From Streptomyces sp. G-G2 (lineage in GTDB: Bacteria; Actinomycetota; Actinomycetes; Streptomycetales; Streptomycetaceae), in assembly GCF_030063135.1 (NCBI RefSeq), contig NZ_JASISO010000015.1, positions 1 to 64,000 on the forward strand: DNA of 64,000 bases, written 5' to 3'. A program made the translations under genes and the position numbers. Of this stretch, positions 8,789 to 18,177 are shown in pieces. Positions within the stretch are counted from its first letter, which is position 1; every line of letters begins with the position of its first letter. The notes below the pieces were generated by a model. The model ran no database searches and had not been told where the DNA came from. It was given only the letters and a program-made list of their open reading frames with translations.

Positions 8789-11317
8789 ATGGCAACCACC
8801 ACACCGACCGGTGTGCGGGGCTCACACGCCAAGCACGGAGGCGGCGACGCCGCGGCGCCGATGACCCACCGGCAGATCATGGAGGCCCTCTCCGGGCTGC
8901 TGCTCGGCATGTTCGTCGCGATCCTGTCGTCGACGATCGTCTCCAACGCCCTGCCCCAGATCATCGGCGACCTGGGCGGCGGCCAGTCCGCCTACACCTG
9001 GGTCGTCACGGCGGCGCTGCTCTCCATGACCGCCACCACGCCCTTGTGGGGCAAGCTCTCCGACCTGTACAGCAAGAAGGCGCTCGTACAGATAGCCCTC
9101 GTCATCTACGTACTGGGATCGGCCGCCGCGGGCCTCTCGCACAACGCCGGGATGCTCATCGCCTGCCGCGTCGTGCAGGGCGTCGGCGTCGGCGGTCTCT
9201 CGGCCCTCGCGCAGATCGTGATGGCCGCGATGATCTCCCCGCGCGAGCGCGGACGGTACTCCGGCTACCTCGGCGCCGTCTTCGCCGTCGCCACCGTCGG
9301 CGGTCCCCTGCTGGGTGGTGTCATCACCGACACCGAGTGGCTCGGCTGGCGCTGGTGCTTCTACGTCGGCGTCCCCTTCGCGATCATCGCGCTGATCGTC
9401 CTCCAGAAGACCCTCCACCTGCCCGTCGTCAAGCGTGAGGTCAAGGTCGACTGGGGCGGCGCCTTCCTCATCTCCGCCGCCGTCTCCCTGCTGCTGATCT
9501 GGGTCACCTTCGCCGGCGACAAGTACGACTGGCTGTCGTGGCAGACCGGCGCCATGGTCGGCGGATCGATCGTGCTCGGGCTGCTGTTCCTGCTCGTCGA
9601 GAGCCGGGCGAGCGAGCCGATCATCCCGCTGCGCCTGTTCCGCAACCGCACCATCGCCCTGTCGTCCATCGCCTCGCTCTTCGTCGGCGTCGCGATGTTC
9701 ACCGGCACGGTGTTCTTCAGCCAGTACTTCCAGCTGGCCCGCGACAAGTCCCCGACCATGTCGGGCGTGATGACCATCCCGATGATCGGTGGTCTGTTCA
9801 TCTCCTCCACAGTCTCCGGCCAGGTCATCACCAAGACCGGCCGCTGGAAGGCGTGGCTGCTCAGCGGCGGTGTGCTGGTGACCGCGGGCCTGGGCCTGCT
9901 GGGCACGATCCGCTACGACACCGTGTACTGGCACATCGCGATCTTCATGGCGCTCCTGGGCCTCGGCATCGGCATGATGATGCAGAACCTGGTCCTGTGC
10001 ACGCAGAACCAGGTGGCACCCGCCGACCTCGGCTCGGCCAGCTCCACCGTGACGTTCTTCCGGTCCCTCGGCGGTGCGATCGGCGTCTCCGCGCTCGGCG
10101 CCGTCATGGCCAACCGGATCACCCACTACGCCAAGGACGGACTCGCCACCCTCGACCCGAAGTACCAGGCCGCCGCGGCCGCTTCGAACACCGGCGGCAC
10201 CATCCCCGACATGAACAGCCTGCCCGCGCCGCTGCGTACCGTGATGGAGAGCGCGTACGGCCACGGCATCGCGGACGTCTTCCTGATCGCCGCGCCGCTG
10301 GCGCTGATCGCCTTCCTCGTGACGATCTTCATCAAGGAGGTCCCGCTGCGGACCTCGGGCGGTCTGGCCCAGACCGAACGGTCCGACGCCCCGGCCGCGA
10401 CCGCCGCGAACCCCGCGACCGCGCGGTCGGAGCAGAGCGAGCAGTCGGAGCAGGGCGCACAGGGCGTCCTCCCGCAGGCCGCCCCGGTCACCCCGTCCAC
10501 ATCCACGGACGCGTCCCCGTCCGCGTCCCCGCACGAGGGGTCCGGCCCCGGGAACGGTGGCACTCCGGTGCGCGGCCACGTGCGCGGCGCCGAGAACGCG
10601 CCCGTGCCGCAGGCCGCGGTGACGCTGATCTCGCTCGCGGGGCGACAGCTCGGCCGCTCGGTCGCGCGGGCCGACGGCGGGTACGCCGTGGAGGCGCCCG
10701 GTACCGGCTCGTACGTCCTGATCGCCTCGGCCGACGGCTTCCAGCCGCAGGCCTCCACGATCGTCGTGAACGGCGAGCCCCTCGCCTACGACATCCTGCT
10801 GAGCGGGACGAGCGGTCTGAGCGTGCTCGTCCGGGCCGCCGGGACCGCGGCCCCCGTCGCCGAGGCCATGGTCATCGTGACCGACGTACGCGGTGACGTC
10901 CTGGCCACCGGGACCACCGGCCCCGACGGCGAGTTCACCTTCACCGACCTGGTCCCGGGCTCCGTGACCGTCGCGGTGAACGCCCCCGCCCACCGCCCGG
11001 TGGCGCTGCCCGTCGAGGTCGGCGGCGCCGGTGTCACCCGCGTCGCGGTCGAACTCAGCGCGGGCGCACGGGTCCAGGGCGTCGTACGGGCGCCGGACGG
11101 ACCGCTCGGCGACGCGCGGGTCACCCTGGTGGACGCAGCGGGGAACGTCGTCGGCACGGCCAGGACCGGATCGGACGGCGCGTACGCCTTCGCCGACCTC
11201 AGCGGCGGCGACTACACCGTCATCGCGACGGGGTACCCGCCGGTGGCCACGTCCCTGACCGTGGGCGGTCCGGGCGTCGAGGGGCACGACATCGAACTCG
11301 CGCACCCCGGCGAGTAG
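8789..11317 (+). CDS. DHA2-type MFS drug exporter with C-terminal carboxypeptidase-regulatory-like repeats
   Basis: An 842-residue protein. Residues 30-530 form a 14-helix DHA2 (DHA14) major facilitator; the signature between helices 2 and 3, WGKLSDLYSKK, and motif C-like GAVFAVATVGGPLLGG are visible. After a disordered Ala/Ser/Gln linker (about 540-590), three beta-sandwich repeats of the carboxypeptidase-regulatory type follow, each with a D-G-x-Y/F-x-F-x-x-L/V pattern (for example GSDGAYAFADL). Proton-driven efflux is expected; the tail should lie on one face of the membrane, role unknown. An ATG at 8768 is possible, but AGGA sits 5 nt before 8789. A MarR gene precedes and a YceI gene follows. 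Confidence 0.88.
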   Translation: MATTTPTGVRGSHAKHGGGDAAAPMTHRQIMEALSGLLLGMFVAILSSTIVSNALPQIIGDLGGGQSAYTWVVTAALLSMTATTPLWGKLSDLYSKKALVQIALVIYVLGSAAAGLSHNAGMLIACRVVQGVGVGGLSALAQIVMAAMISPRERGRYSGYLGAVFAVATVGGPLLGGVITDTEWLGWRWCFYVGVPFAIIALIVLQKTLHLPVVKREVKVDWGGAFLISAAVSLLLIWVTFAGDKYDWLSWQTGAMVGGSIVLGLLFLLVESRASEPIIPLRLFRNRTIALSSIASLFVGVAMFTGTVFFSQYFQLARDKSPTMSGVMTIPMIGGLFISSTVSGQVITKTGRWKAWLLSGGVLVTAGLGLLGTIRYDTVYWHIAIFMALLGLGIGMMMQNLVLCTQNQVAPADLGSASSTVTFFRSLGGAIGVSALGAVMANRITHYAKDGLATLDPKYQAAAAASNTGGTIPDMNSLPAPLRTVMESAYGHGIADVFLIAAPLALIAFLVTIFIKEVPLRTSGGLAQTERSDAPAATAANPATARSEQSEQSEQGAQGVLPQAAPVTPSTSTDASPSASPHEGSGPGNGGTPVRGHVRGAENAPVPQAAVTLISLAGRQLGRSVARADGGYAVEAPGTGSYVLIASADGFQPQASTIVVNGEPLAYDILLSGTSGLSVLVRAAGTAAPVAEAMVIVTDVRGDVLATGTTGPDGEFTFTDLVPGSVTVAVNAPAHRPVALPVEVGGAGVTRVAVELSAGARVQGVVRAPDGPLGDARVTLVDAAGNVVGTARTGSDGAYAFADLSGGDYTVIATGYPPVATSLTVGGPGVEGHDIELAHPGE

Positions 11318-11325
11318 CCGCCCAC

Positions 11326-11368
11326 GGCCCGTGGGGCGCGCCCCGAACAACGGCGCGCCCCACGGGCC
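11326..11368 (+). terminator. Strong hairpin terminator after the MFS gene
   Basis: A perfect 17-bp GC-rich stem (11326-11342 with 11352-11368) and a 9-nt loop begin 9 nt after the MFS stop. There is no U-tract, as is common in Streptomyces. It separates the exporter from the YceI gene, so the latter may depend on partial read-through or its own promoter. Confidence 0.8.
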
Positions 11369-11440
11369 GGTGCGGTTCCGGCTCCGGCCGTCCGGACCGG
11401 TCGACACGATCATCGAGAAGCTTCACAGGGAGACAACGGG

Positions 11441-12259
11441 ATGGGACTGACCGCACGGATCCGCACGCGGGACGGATGGGCCGTATCGCACGCGGTCGTC
11501 ACGGTGACCGACATGACCGGCGCACAGGTGGTGCGCGCCGAGGCCGACGGAGAGGGCGCCGTGCGCGACGCGACCGCGCTCGCTCCGGGGGCGTACACCG
11601 TGATCGTCACGGCGGTCGGTTACGCGCCCCGCGCGTCCAGCGCGCTGGTGACGGCGAGCGGACGCGCCGAGGTGGGCACCGTGGTCCTCGCCCGCCAGGG
11701 GGGCACCGAACTGCCGCCGCCCGGATCGTGGGCGATCGACCCGGCGCACTCCTCCGTGGGCGCCGTCGCGCAGCACCTGGGCATCTCCAGCGTGCACGGG
11801 CGCTTCACCGCGTTCACCGGGCGGATCGAGATCGCCCCGCAGGAGGTGTCCGCCTCCCGCGTGGCGGCGGTGATCACCGCCGCCTCCATAGACACCGGCA
11901 ACGCGACGCGTGACGGCCACCTGAAATCGGCGGACTTCCTGGACGTGGAGACGTATCCGGAGATCCGCTACCGTTCGTCCGCGCTGACCCCCGTCGGCTC
12001 CGACCGGTGGACCGTGCACGGCGAACTGACCCTGCACGGGGTCGTCCGACCCGTCGACCTCGACCTCGCCTACCTCGGCACCGGGGCCGATCCCTGGGGC
12101 GGTACGCGCGCCGCCTTCCGCGCCACCGCGGAGCTGCGCCGCGAGGACTTCGCGATGAACTACAACCAGGTCATCCAGGCGGGCATCGCCGCCATCGGAA
12201 CCACCCTGAAGGTGGAACTGGACATCCAGGCGGTGCAAGGGGACGCCCTGCCGCAATGA
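11441..12259 (+). CDS. YceI-family protein with N-terminal carboxypeptidase-regulatory-like domain
   Basis: A 272-residue protein in two parts. Residues 1-80 are a beta-sandwich of the carboxypeptidase-regulatory type (PGAYTVIVTAVGYAPR), the same kind of domain that ends the upstream MFS exporter. Residues 90-270 are a YceI lipocalin-like domain: it opens WAIDPAHSSVGAVAQHLGISSVHGRF and contains HLKSADFLDVETYPEIRYRS and LTLHGVVRPV, all YceI hallmarks. YceI proteins bind long polyisoprenoid or amphipathic ligands. No signal peptide is seen, so the protein is probably cytoplasmic. AGGGAG precedes the ATG at 11441. The shared domain suggests that it works with the exporter. Confidence 0.88.
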   Translation: MGLTARIRTRDGWAVSHAVVTVTDMTGAQVVRAEADGEGAVRDATALAPGAYTVIVTAVGYAPRASSALVTASGRAEVGTVVLARQGGTELPPPGSWAIDPAHSSVGAVAQHLGISSVHGRFTAFTGRIEIAPQEVSASRVAAVITAASIDTGNATRDGHLKSADFLDVETYPEIRYRSSALTPVGSDRWTVHGELTLHGVVRPVDLDLAYLGTGADPWGGTRAAFRATAELRREDFAMNYNQVIQAGIAAIGTTLKVELDIQAVQGDALPQ

Positions 12260-12261
12260 CC

Positions 12262-13011
12262 TCAGCCGTTGGTCAGGGTGCGGTCGAGCAGCGGGACCAG
12301 GCGGTCCCAGTGGCGCTGTAGTGCGGCGGGGTCGAAGGCATCCGTGTCGGACATGGTGAAGCCGTGGACGGTGCCGGGATAGATCTCGCAGGTGTGGTCG
12401 ACGCCTCCCGAGTCCAGGGCCCGGGTCAGTTCGCCGACGGCCTCGGGGGTGAAGTCGCTCTCGGCGAGGCCGAGGTGGACCGGGGCGGTGATCCCGGGGG
12501 CCAGGAGGTGCGGGCTGTCAGGCGTGTCGGTGACCAGGGGGCCGGGGTGGAAGCCCGCGACGGCGGCCACCCGGTCGGGGCGGCCCGCCGCCGTACGCAG
12601 CGCGAGGGCGGCGCCCATGCAGTAGCCGGTCACGGCGACCGGTCCGGCGCTGACCTCTGGCTGGGCACCGAGGAACCCGAGGTAGGCGTCGGCGTCGCGC
12701 AGGGCGCGTTCGGTGGTGTGCGCCTCCAGCAGGGGCAGCAGCCGGGCGAAGACCGCGGGCCGGGCGTCCCGTCCGAGGTGCTCGGGAAGTTCGGCCACGG
12801 GCGCGGGGCCGTGCCGGTAGAACAGGTTGGGGACGAGCACGTAGTAGCCGTGCCCGGCCAGTTCGCGGGCCATCTCCCGCAGCGCGGGCCGCACGCCGAA
12901 GAGGTCCATGTACAACAGCACCCCCGGGTGCCGGCCGTTGCCGTCGGGATAGGCGGCGAAGGCGTCGGCATGACCGTCCGCGGTGGGGATCGTCAGTGTT
13001 CTGGTGGGCAT
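12262..13011 (-). CDS. Dienelactone hydrolase family protein
   Basis: A 249-residue alpha/beta hydrolase. The nucleophile is Cys131 in GYCMGA, the cysteine version typical of dienelactone hydrolases. The acid is the Asp in LAESDF and the His is in GTVHGF. An early MDLFGV segment matches the family oxyanion region. In catabolic pathways such enzymes open dienelactones to maleylacetate; here no chlorocatechol genes accompany it, so the substrate is unknown. It converges on the YceI gene with only 2 nt between stops and is transcribed away from the AMP-ligase gene. Confidence 0.88.
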   Translation of the reverse strand: MPTRTLTIPTADGHADAFAAYPDGNGRHPGVLLYMDLFGVRPALREMARELAGHGYYVLVPNLFYRHGPAPVAELPEHLGRDARPAVFARLLPLLEAHTTERALRDADAYLGFLGAQPEVSAGPVAVTGYCMGAALALRTAAGRPDRVAAVAGFHPGPLVTDTPDSPHLLAPGITAPVHLGLAESDFTPEAVGELTRALDSGGVDHTCEIYPGTVHGFTMSDTDAFDPAALQRHWDRLVPLLDRTLTNG

Positions 13012-13204
13012 GACGCTTCGTCCTTCTGGTCGGCGCGGCTCTTTGGGTCATCTACTGAGGGGGCTCAACACCCATGGTGGGAAACGCGCATTGAGTGTAG
13101 GGCGTCCGCAGGATTGGATGGGCGGGCCGGTACGGCGGCGAGGGCACCGCGCCCCGCCCCCGGCCGCGCGGGCAGTGCGGTACGGGAAGAGGCGAAGGGG
13201 ATCC

Positions 13205-14578
13205 ATGCTCCACGGCTGCACTCCCTGGCCCGAGGAATTCGCCGACCGCTACTGGCTGGCCGGGTACTGGCGTGGCCTGACGCTGGACAACCTGCTGCGC
13301 GACCGGGCCCAGGAGTGCGGGCCCCGGACCGCGCTCGTGCACGGCGCCACCCGCCTCACGTACGCGCAGCTGAACCGCCGGGTGGACCGTATGGCCGCCG
13401 GATTCCAGTTGCGCGGCCTGCGGTCCGGGCAGCGGGTCGTCGTCCAGCTGCCGAACGTTCCCGAGTTCGTCCTCGCCGTGTTCGCGCTGATGCGCGTCGG
13501 CGCGGTCCCCGTGTTCTGCCCGCTCTCGTACCGCACGGCCGAGGTGTCGCGCCTCGTGCGGGTCACCGAGGCCGTCGGATACGTCGGCCCCTCGACGTAC
13601 CAGGGCTTCGACCACACGGCGATGGCCGCGGACATCGCGTCCCAAGGTCCTTTCCTGCGGCGGGTGTTCACCTACGAGGCGCCCGGCACCTCCTCCCCGT
13701 ACGGTGGTTTCACGACCGACACCTCAAGCTGTCACTACTTCCCGCTGGGCTCCCTCGACTCCCCGCCCGGCCCGCCGCTCGCGCGGGGCGCCGACCAGGT
13801 GGCCTTCTTGCTCCCCTCCGGCGGGAGCACCCGGGCGCCACTCGCACTCGTTGCGCGCACGCACAACGACTACGCCTACCAGGCGCGGGCCGCCGCCGAG
13901 CTGGTGTCGCTCTCCGAGAGCGACGTGTACCTCGCCGCGCTGCCCGCCGAGTCCCCCTTCGCCTTCGGCTGCCCCGGCATCGTCGGCACCCTCTCCGTCG
14001 GCGGCGCCGTCGTCCTGGTCGAGGACCAGGAGGCCGCCGCATGCCTGCGGGTCATCGAACGGGAGCGGGTCACCATCACCTCGGTGACCGCCGACGCCGC
14101 CCGGCTCTGGCTCGACGCACTGCCCACGGTGCGGGCCGACGTCAGCAGTCTGCGGCTCGTGCAGGTCGGCGGCGCCCCCTCGCACCGGCCGACCGCCGCA
14201 CGCGTGGGTACCGAACTGGGCTGCCGCCCGCAGCAGGTCTTCGGCACCGCCGAGGGGCTGCTCACCCTCACCCGGCCCACCGATCCGGGCGAGAGCGTGC
14301 TCGCCACGCAGGGCCGCCCGCTCTCGCCCGACGACGAGATCCGCATCGTCGGCGTCGACGGCGAGGACGTACCCGACGGGCAGCCCGGCGAACTCCTCGC
14401 CCGGGGCCCCTCCATCCCGCGCGGCTACTACCGGGCGCCCGACCGGAACGCGTACTGCTTCACCGCCGACGGCTACTTCCGCACCGGCCTCCTCGCGCGG
14501 CGCACCGCGGCGGGTGATCTGGTGGTGACCGGCCGCCGCGCGGGACAGCCGGCCGACGAAGCAGCGATGAGGGAGTAG
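13205..14578 (+). CDS. Degenerate, C-terminally shortened aryl-AMP ligase (EntE/DhbE-like)
   Basis: A 457-residue ANL-superfamily protein most like 2,3-dihydroxybenzoate-AMP ligases: WPEEFADRYWLAGYW at the start, and an A3-like LLPSGGSTRAPLALVARTHNDY. Family members are about 540 residues, and the C-terminal lid with the catalytic Lys is absent here. In addition the A3 Lys position reads Leu, the aryl-binding AHNFPL segment is replaced by AESPFAFG, and the hinge TGD reads TGL, after which GRRAGQPADEAAMRE ends the protein. Adenylation activity is therefore doubtful. The ATG at 13205 follows GAAGGGG. It may be a relic, or a binding-only domain. Confidence 0.75.
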   Translation: MLHGCTPWPEEFADRYWLAGYWRGLTLDNLLRDRAQECGPRTALVHGATRLTYAQLNRRVDRMAAGFQLRGLRSGQRVVVQLPNVPEFVLAVFALMRVGAVPVFCPLSYRTAEVSRLVRVTEAVGYVGPSTYQGFDHTAMAADIASQGPFLRRVFTYEAPGTSSPYGGFTTDTSSCHYFPLGSLDSPPGPPLARGADQVAFLLPSGGSTRAPLALVARTHNDYAYQARAAAELVSLSESDVYLAALPAESPFAFGCPGIVGTLSVGGAVVLVEDQEAAACLRVIERERVTITSVTADAARLWLDALPTVRADVSSLRLVQVGGAPSHRPTAARVGTELGCRPQQVFGTAEGLLTLTRPTDPGESVLATQGRPLSPDDEIRIVGVDGEDVPDGQPGELLARGPSIPRGYYRAPDRNAYCFTADGYFRTGLLARRTAAGDLVVTGRRAGQPADEAAMRE

Positions 14579-14654
14579 GGACCGAACGGGCCAATGGGGG
14601 TGTCCGGCGGTGTCGCCGGGTGTCCTGGGGCCGGGGCGGCGGGAGGATCGCCGG

Positions 14655-15521
14655 ATGGGTCTTCTCCCGCCGGTCCTCTTCGCACTGAACGCGGCGCTCA
14701 GCAACGCCCTGGCCACCGTGCTGCAGCGGCGGGCCGCGCTCACCGTGCCGCAGAGCGCCGGATTCCGCCTCGGGCTGATCGCCGACCTGCTGCGGCGGCC
14801 CGTATGGATCGCCGGGATCGCCGCCGTGATCGCCGCGGGAGCGGGGCAGGCCGTGGCGCTGGCGACCGGGCCGCTGGCCCTCGTACAGCCGTTGTTCGTC
14901 ATGGAGCTGCCGCTCGCGCTGCTGATCGCCTCGCTGGTGACCCGTCAGCCGCTGCCCGGGGCCCTGTGGCTGGCGGTGGCCGCGGTCGTGGCCGGGCTGG
15001 GGCTGGCGCTGGCCGCGGCCTCGCCCGCCGGGAACCGGACGCACGTACCGCTCGACCGGTGGCTCCCCGCGCTGGTCGTGTGCGCGGGCGCGGCGGTGGC
15101 TCTGGCCGGGGCCGGGCTGCGGCGGCCACCGGGCCGCGCCCGCGCCGGGTACCTCGGCGGGGCCACCGCGATCTGCTACGCGCTGACCGCCGCCCTGATG
15201 AAGTCCGCCGTCCTCGTCCTCACCGACCGGGGCCTGGTGGCGTTCCTGACCACCTGGCAGACCTACACGTTCGGGGCGACGGGCATCGGGGCGCTGCTGC
15301 TCCTCGAACACGCCATGCAGGGCGGCCCGCTGGTCGCCTCCCAGCCCGCCCTGACCCTGGGCGACGCCACCGTCGGGGTGGCGCTGGGAGTCCTGTTGTA
15401 CGGGGAGCGGCTGCGCTCGGGCTGGTGGCTGTTCCCCCAGCTCCTGGGCGCGGCCCTGGTGTGCGCGGGAGTCCTGGCGCTGGCCCGGCTCTCCGCGCCG
15501 ACGCCGCCCGCTACGCGATGA
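14655..15521 (+). CDS. DMT-superfamily-like multi-pass membrane protein
   Basis: A 288-residue hydrophobic protein with about 9-10 predicted membrane segments and an internal two-fold character ([12 protein letters not shown] near the N-terminus, [13 protein letters not shown] near the C-terminus), as in EamA/DMT transporters. Actinobacterial members are usually annotated only as DMT family transporters; the substrate cannot be read from sequence. The ATG at 14655 has GGAGG 8 nt upstream. It starts 77 nt after the degenerate ligase on the same strand and 90 nt before the alcohol dehydrogenase, so the three may be co-transcribed. Confidence 0.78.
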   Translation: MGLLPPVLFALNAALSNALATVLQRRAALTVPQSAGFRLGLIADLLRRPVWIAGIAAVIAAGAGQAVALATGPLALVQPLFVMELPLALLIASLVTRQPLPGALWLAVAAVVAGLGLALAAASPAGNRTHVPLDRWLPALVVCAGAAVALAGAGLRRPPGRARAGYLGGATAICYALTAALMKSAVLVLTDRGLVAFLTTWQTYTFGATGIGALLLLEHAMQGGPLVASQPALTLGDATVGVALGVLLYGERLRSGWWLFPQLLGAALVCAGVLALARLSAPTPPATR

Positions 15522-15610
15522 CGGCGGTCCGGGAAGCTTCGCACCCGGGCACGGGTCGGACGGGGGCGGGCCGGGTAGCCTGCGGGGCAGTCGAGCGAGG
15601 GGCGGTTGAC

Positions 15611-16651
15611 GTGCGCGCTGTGGTCTTCGAGCGGTTCGGGGAGCGGGCCAGGGTCAGGGACGTGCCGGAGCCCGTTCCGGCTCCCGGCGGGGTGGTCGTA
15701 CGGGTGGAGGCGACCGGGCTGTGCCGCAGTGACTGGCACGGCTGGATGGGGCACGATCCGGACATCGCGCTGCCGCACGTGCCGGGGCACGAACTGGCCG
15801 GGGTGGTCGAGGCGGTGGGCTCCGACGTGGCCCGCTGGAGGGCCGGGGACCGGGTCACCGTGCCGTTCGTGTGCGCCTGCGGGAGCTGTCCCGAGTGTGC
15901 GGCGGGTCAGCAGCAGGTGTGCCGGCGGCAGACCCAGCCCGGTTTCACGCATTGGGGCTCCTTCGCCGAGTACGTGGCGCTGGAGAACGCCGACGTGAAC
16001 CTGGTGGCGGTGCCGGAGGAGCTGTCGTTCGCGACGGCGGCGGGGCTGGGGTGCCGGTTCGCGACGGCGTTCCGGGCGGTGATCGCGCAGGGCCGGGTGG
16101 CGCCGGGCGAGTGGGTGTCGGTGCACGGCTGCGGCGGGGTGGGCCTGTCCGCCGTGATGATCGCGGCGGCGGCCGGAGCCCGGGTGGTCGCCGTCGACAC
16201 GGCGCCCGGGGCGCTGGAACTGGCCCGCCGGTTCGGCGCCGAGCACTGCGTGGACCCGGCGCGGGGCAGCGCGGCCGACGCGGTGCGGGAGCTGACGGGA
16301 GGCGGGGCCCACCTGTCGCTCGACGCGCTGGGCTCGGCCGGGACGGCCGCGGCCTCGGTGGCGGGGCTGCGGCGGCGCGGACGGCACGTACAGGTCGGAC
16401 TGCTGCCGTCGGTGGACGGGGGCACTCCGCTGCCGATGGAGCGGGTGATCGGCTGGGAGCTGGAGGTGCTGGGCAGCCACGGGATGGCGGCGCACGCCTA
16501 CCCGCCGATGATGGAGCTGGTCCGCTCCGGGGCGCTGCGCCCGGACCTGCTGGTCACCGCGACGATCCCGCTGGCCGCGGCCCCGGCGGCGCTGGCCGCG
16601 ATGGGAACGGCCCCGGGCCGCGGGGTCACGATCGTCCGGCCGCTGCTCTGA
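15611..16651 (+). CDS. Zinc-dependent alcohol dehydrogenase (MDR family)
   Basis: A 346-residue medium-chain dehydrogenase. Catalytic zinc ligands Cys38 (GLCRSD) and His60-Glu61 (GHE) are present, and the structural zinc set Cys90, Cys93, Cys96 and Cys104 is complete. The coenzyme site is [13 protein letters not shown] in the middle of the protein, with Asp in AVDTAP suggesting NAD rather than NADP. It oxidises or reduces a small alcohol or aldehyde, substrate unknown. The GTG at 15611 has GAGGGG 8 nt upstream. It ends at a bidirectional terminator shared with the PaaX-like gene. Confidence 0.9.
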   Translation: MRAVVFERFGERARVRDVPEPVPAPGGVVVRVEATGLCRSDWHGWMGHDPDIALPHVPGHELAGVVEAVGSDVARWRAGDRVTVPFVCACGSCPECAAGQQQVCRRQTQPGFTHWGSFAEYVALENADVNLVAVPEELSFATAAGLGCRFATAFRAVIAQGRVAPGEWVSVHGCGGVGLSAVMIAAAAGARVVAVDTAPGALELARRFGAEHCVDPARGSAADAVRELTGGGAHLSLDALGSAGTAAASVAGLRRRGRHVQVGLLPSVDGGTPLPMERVIGWELEVLGSHGMAAHAYPPMMELVRSGALRPDLLVTATIPLAAAPAALAAMGTAPGRGVTIVRPLL

Positions 16652-16661
16652 GGTGCGGCAG

Positions 16662-16687
16662 GGGCACCCTCCCCCTCAAGGGTGCCC
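16662..16687. terminator. Bidirectional terminator between convergent genes
   Basis: A perfect 9-bp stem, GGGCACCCT with AGGGTGCCC, and an 8-nt loop lies between the alcohol dehydrogenase stop (16651) and the PaaX stop (16694), serving either strand. Confidence 0.8.
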
Positions 16688-16693
16688 GCCCGC

Positions 16694-17516
16694 TCAGGGG
16701 CGCAGGCCCGTGACCTGCTCCACGTGGCGCAGGCTTGGTTCCAGCAGGGCCGCGTGGAGTTGCTGGAACACCTGGCGGGCCGTCACGGCGTTCCAGTCGG
16801 CGGGGAGCAGCTCGGTGGGCAGCCGGGTCGAGGTAGGGCAGGCGGCGCCACTGGGTGAGCAGCGGCACGTAGTGGCGGAAGGCGTCCGCCGGTTCGGGCC
16901 GCTCCCCCGCCGTCAGGCGGGCGGCGACGGGGGCGCAGCTGTCGGTGAAGGCCGCGTACTGGCTCTGGATCGCCGGGAAGTCCCACCACTGGCTCACCGT
17001 GGCGGAGAGGTCGCTGAAGGCGGCGTAGTCGGCGGCGAACAGGTGGACGTAATCGCTCAGTCCGAGCCGTACCAGCATGCCGCGCGCGTCCTCCAGCAGC
17101 CGGCCCGGCGCCAGCCACACACCGGGGGCGATGGTGCCGAAGCCGAGCCGGGTCAAGTGTGTGCGCAGCTGGCAGCGGTGGTTGCGCTCCGATTCGGGTA
17201 CGGAGAACACCGCCATGGCCCAGCCGTCCGACAGATCGGCCGGCTCCAGGCTGGCGAAGATCCGGCGGTCGCCCTCGTCGAAGACGGGGTGCGCGGCGGG
17301 GCTGAGGCGGTAGCCGGTGGCGCCCCGGCGTTCGGATTCGAGCACCCCGCGCTTCTTGAGCCGCGAGATCGCCGAACGGACCGCCGGGCCGCCCACGTCC
17401 AGCTCGCCCATCAGCGTGATCAGGTCGGCGATGGAGATCCAGCCGCCGATGCTGCGCAGGAACGCCCCGTAGACCGTGTTGATCAAGGAGCTGGGCCTGA
17501 GGGGACCGTCCGACAT
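16694..17516 (-). pseudogene. PaaX-like transcriptional regulator with a C-terminal frameshift
   Basis: The first 230 residues read as a PaaX family repressor: an N-terminal winged helix (SLINTVYGAFLRSIGGWISIADLITLM) and the PaaX core with SDGWAMAVFSVPESERNHR. After RRLPYLDP the frame breaks at about 16821-16826; the expected ending resumes in another frame as LPTELLPADWNAV followed by QVFQQLHAALLEP, and stops at 16694. Without a shift the frame runs to 16626 as an Arg/Pro-rich tail. A missing 2 nt or one extra base explains it. The ATG at 17516 has GAAGGTG upstream. PaaX proteins repress aromatic-acid catabolism, matching the isomerase and FAH remnants beside it. Confidence 0.8.
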
Positions 17517-17591
17517 GATCACCTTCTGTGCGCGGCGACGGCGAGGCACGCGGTGGAGATCTTATCGAGGCCCCCTGCCGGGCCGACGGGC

Positions 17592-18168
17592 CTACCCGGG
17601 CAGCGGCGCCCGTGCGTACGCGCCCGAGAGCAGGTGCCCGGCGCCACGGCGTCCAGGCCCAGGGCCCGCAGCAGTTGGTGTGCGGTGCACCCGGCGGCGG
17701 AGACCACCGGCTTGCCCAGGCGCTGTTCGGCCTCCTCGATGGCGCCGAGGGAGGGCATCTGCACGCAGGCGGAGAGCACCACGGCGTCGGCGTCCGCGTG
17801 GTCCGGGGCCCGGGCGAGGCCGGGCAGCCGGGCCGGGTCGTGGGCGGCGACGTCGAACGGGTGCGCAGCCGCTCCTCGGCGGCGCGGTGGTAGCCGAGGC
17901 CGGTGCTCATGATGGCGACGAGGCAGCCGTAGCCGAGTACGTCGACCCGGGCGTCGGAGAGTTCCAGGGCGCAGCGGTCGGAGTCCGCGTCCATGGCCTT
18001 CAGCTGCTCCGGGGTCACCCGGGTCATGCGCATCCGGCTGGAGTGGAAGGTGAAGCGCTCCTCGGGCAGGAGGGTCTCGCGGGCCCGCAGGACGGCGGGG
18101 ACCTCGGTCTCCATGATGACGTTGGAGCTCGGCACGATCTGGCCGGTGCGGTAGGTACGGGATGGCAC
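17592..18168 (-). pseudogene. Maleate cis-trans isomerase / Asp-Glu racemase family remnant with internal deletion
   Basis: The GTG at 18168 (AAGGAG 6 nt upstream) starts an intact N-terminus: VPSRTYRTGQIVPSSNVIMETEVP and then VDVLGYGCLVAIMSTG with the first catalytic Cys. At about 17860 the reading frame changes and roughly 80-90 residues expected in this family are missing. The sequence resumes in another frame with DADAVVLSACVQMPSL, the second catalytic Cys region, and QLLRALGLDAVAPG. A further shift near the end restores LLSGAYARAPLPG and a stop at 17592. The product cannot be functional as read. It begins 9 nt after the stop of the FAH remnant, so the two were an operon. Confidence 0.75.
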
Positions 18169-18177
18169 GGTGACTCC

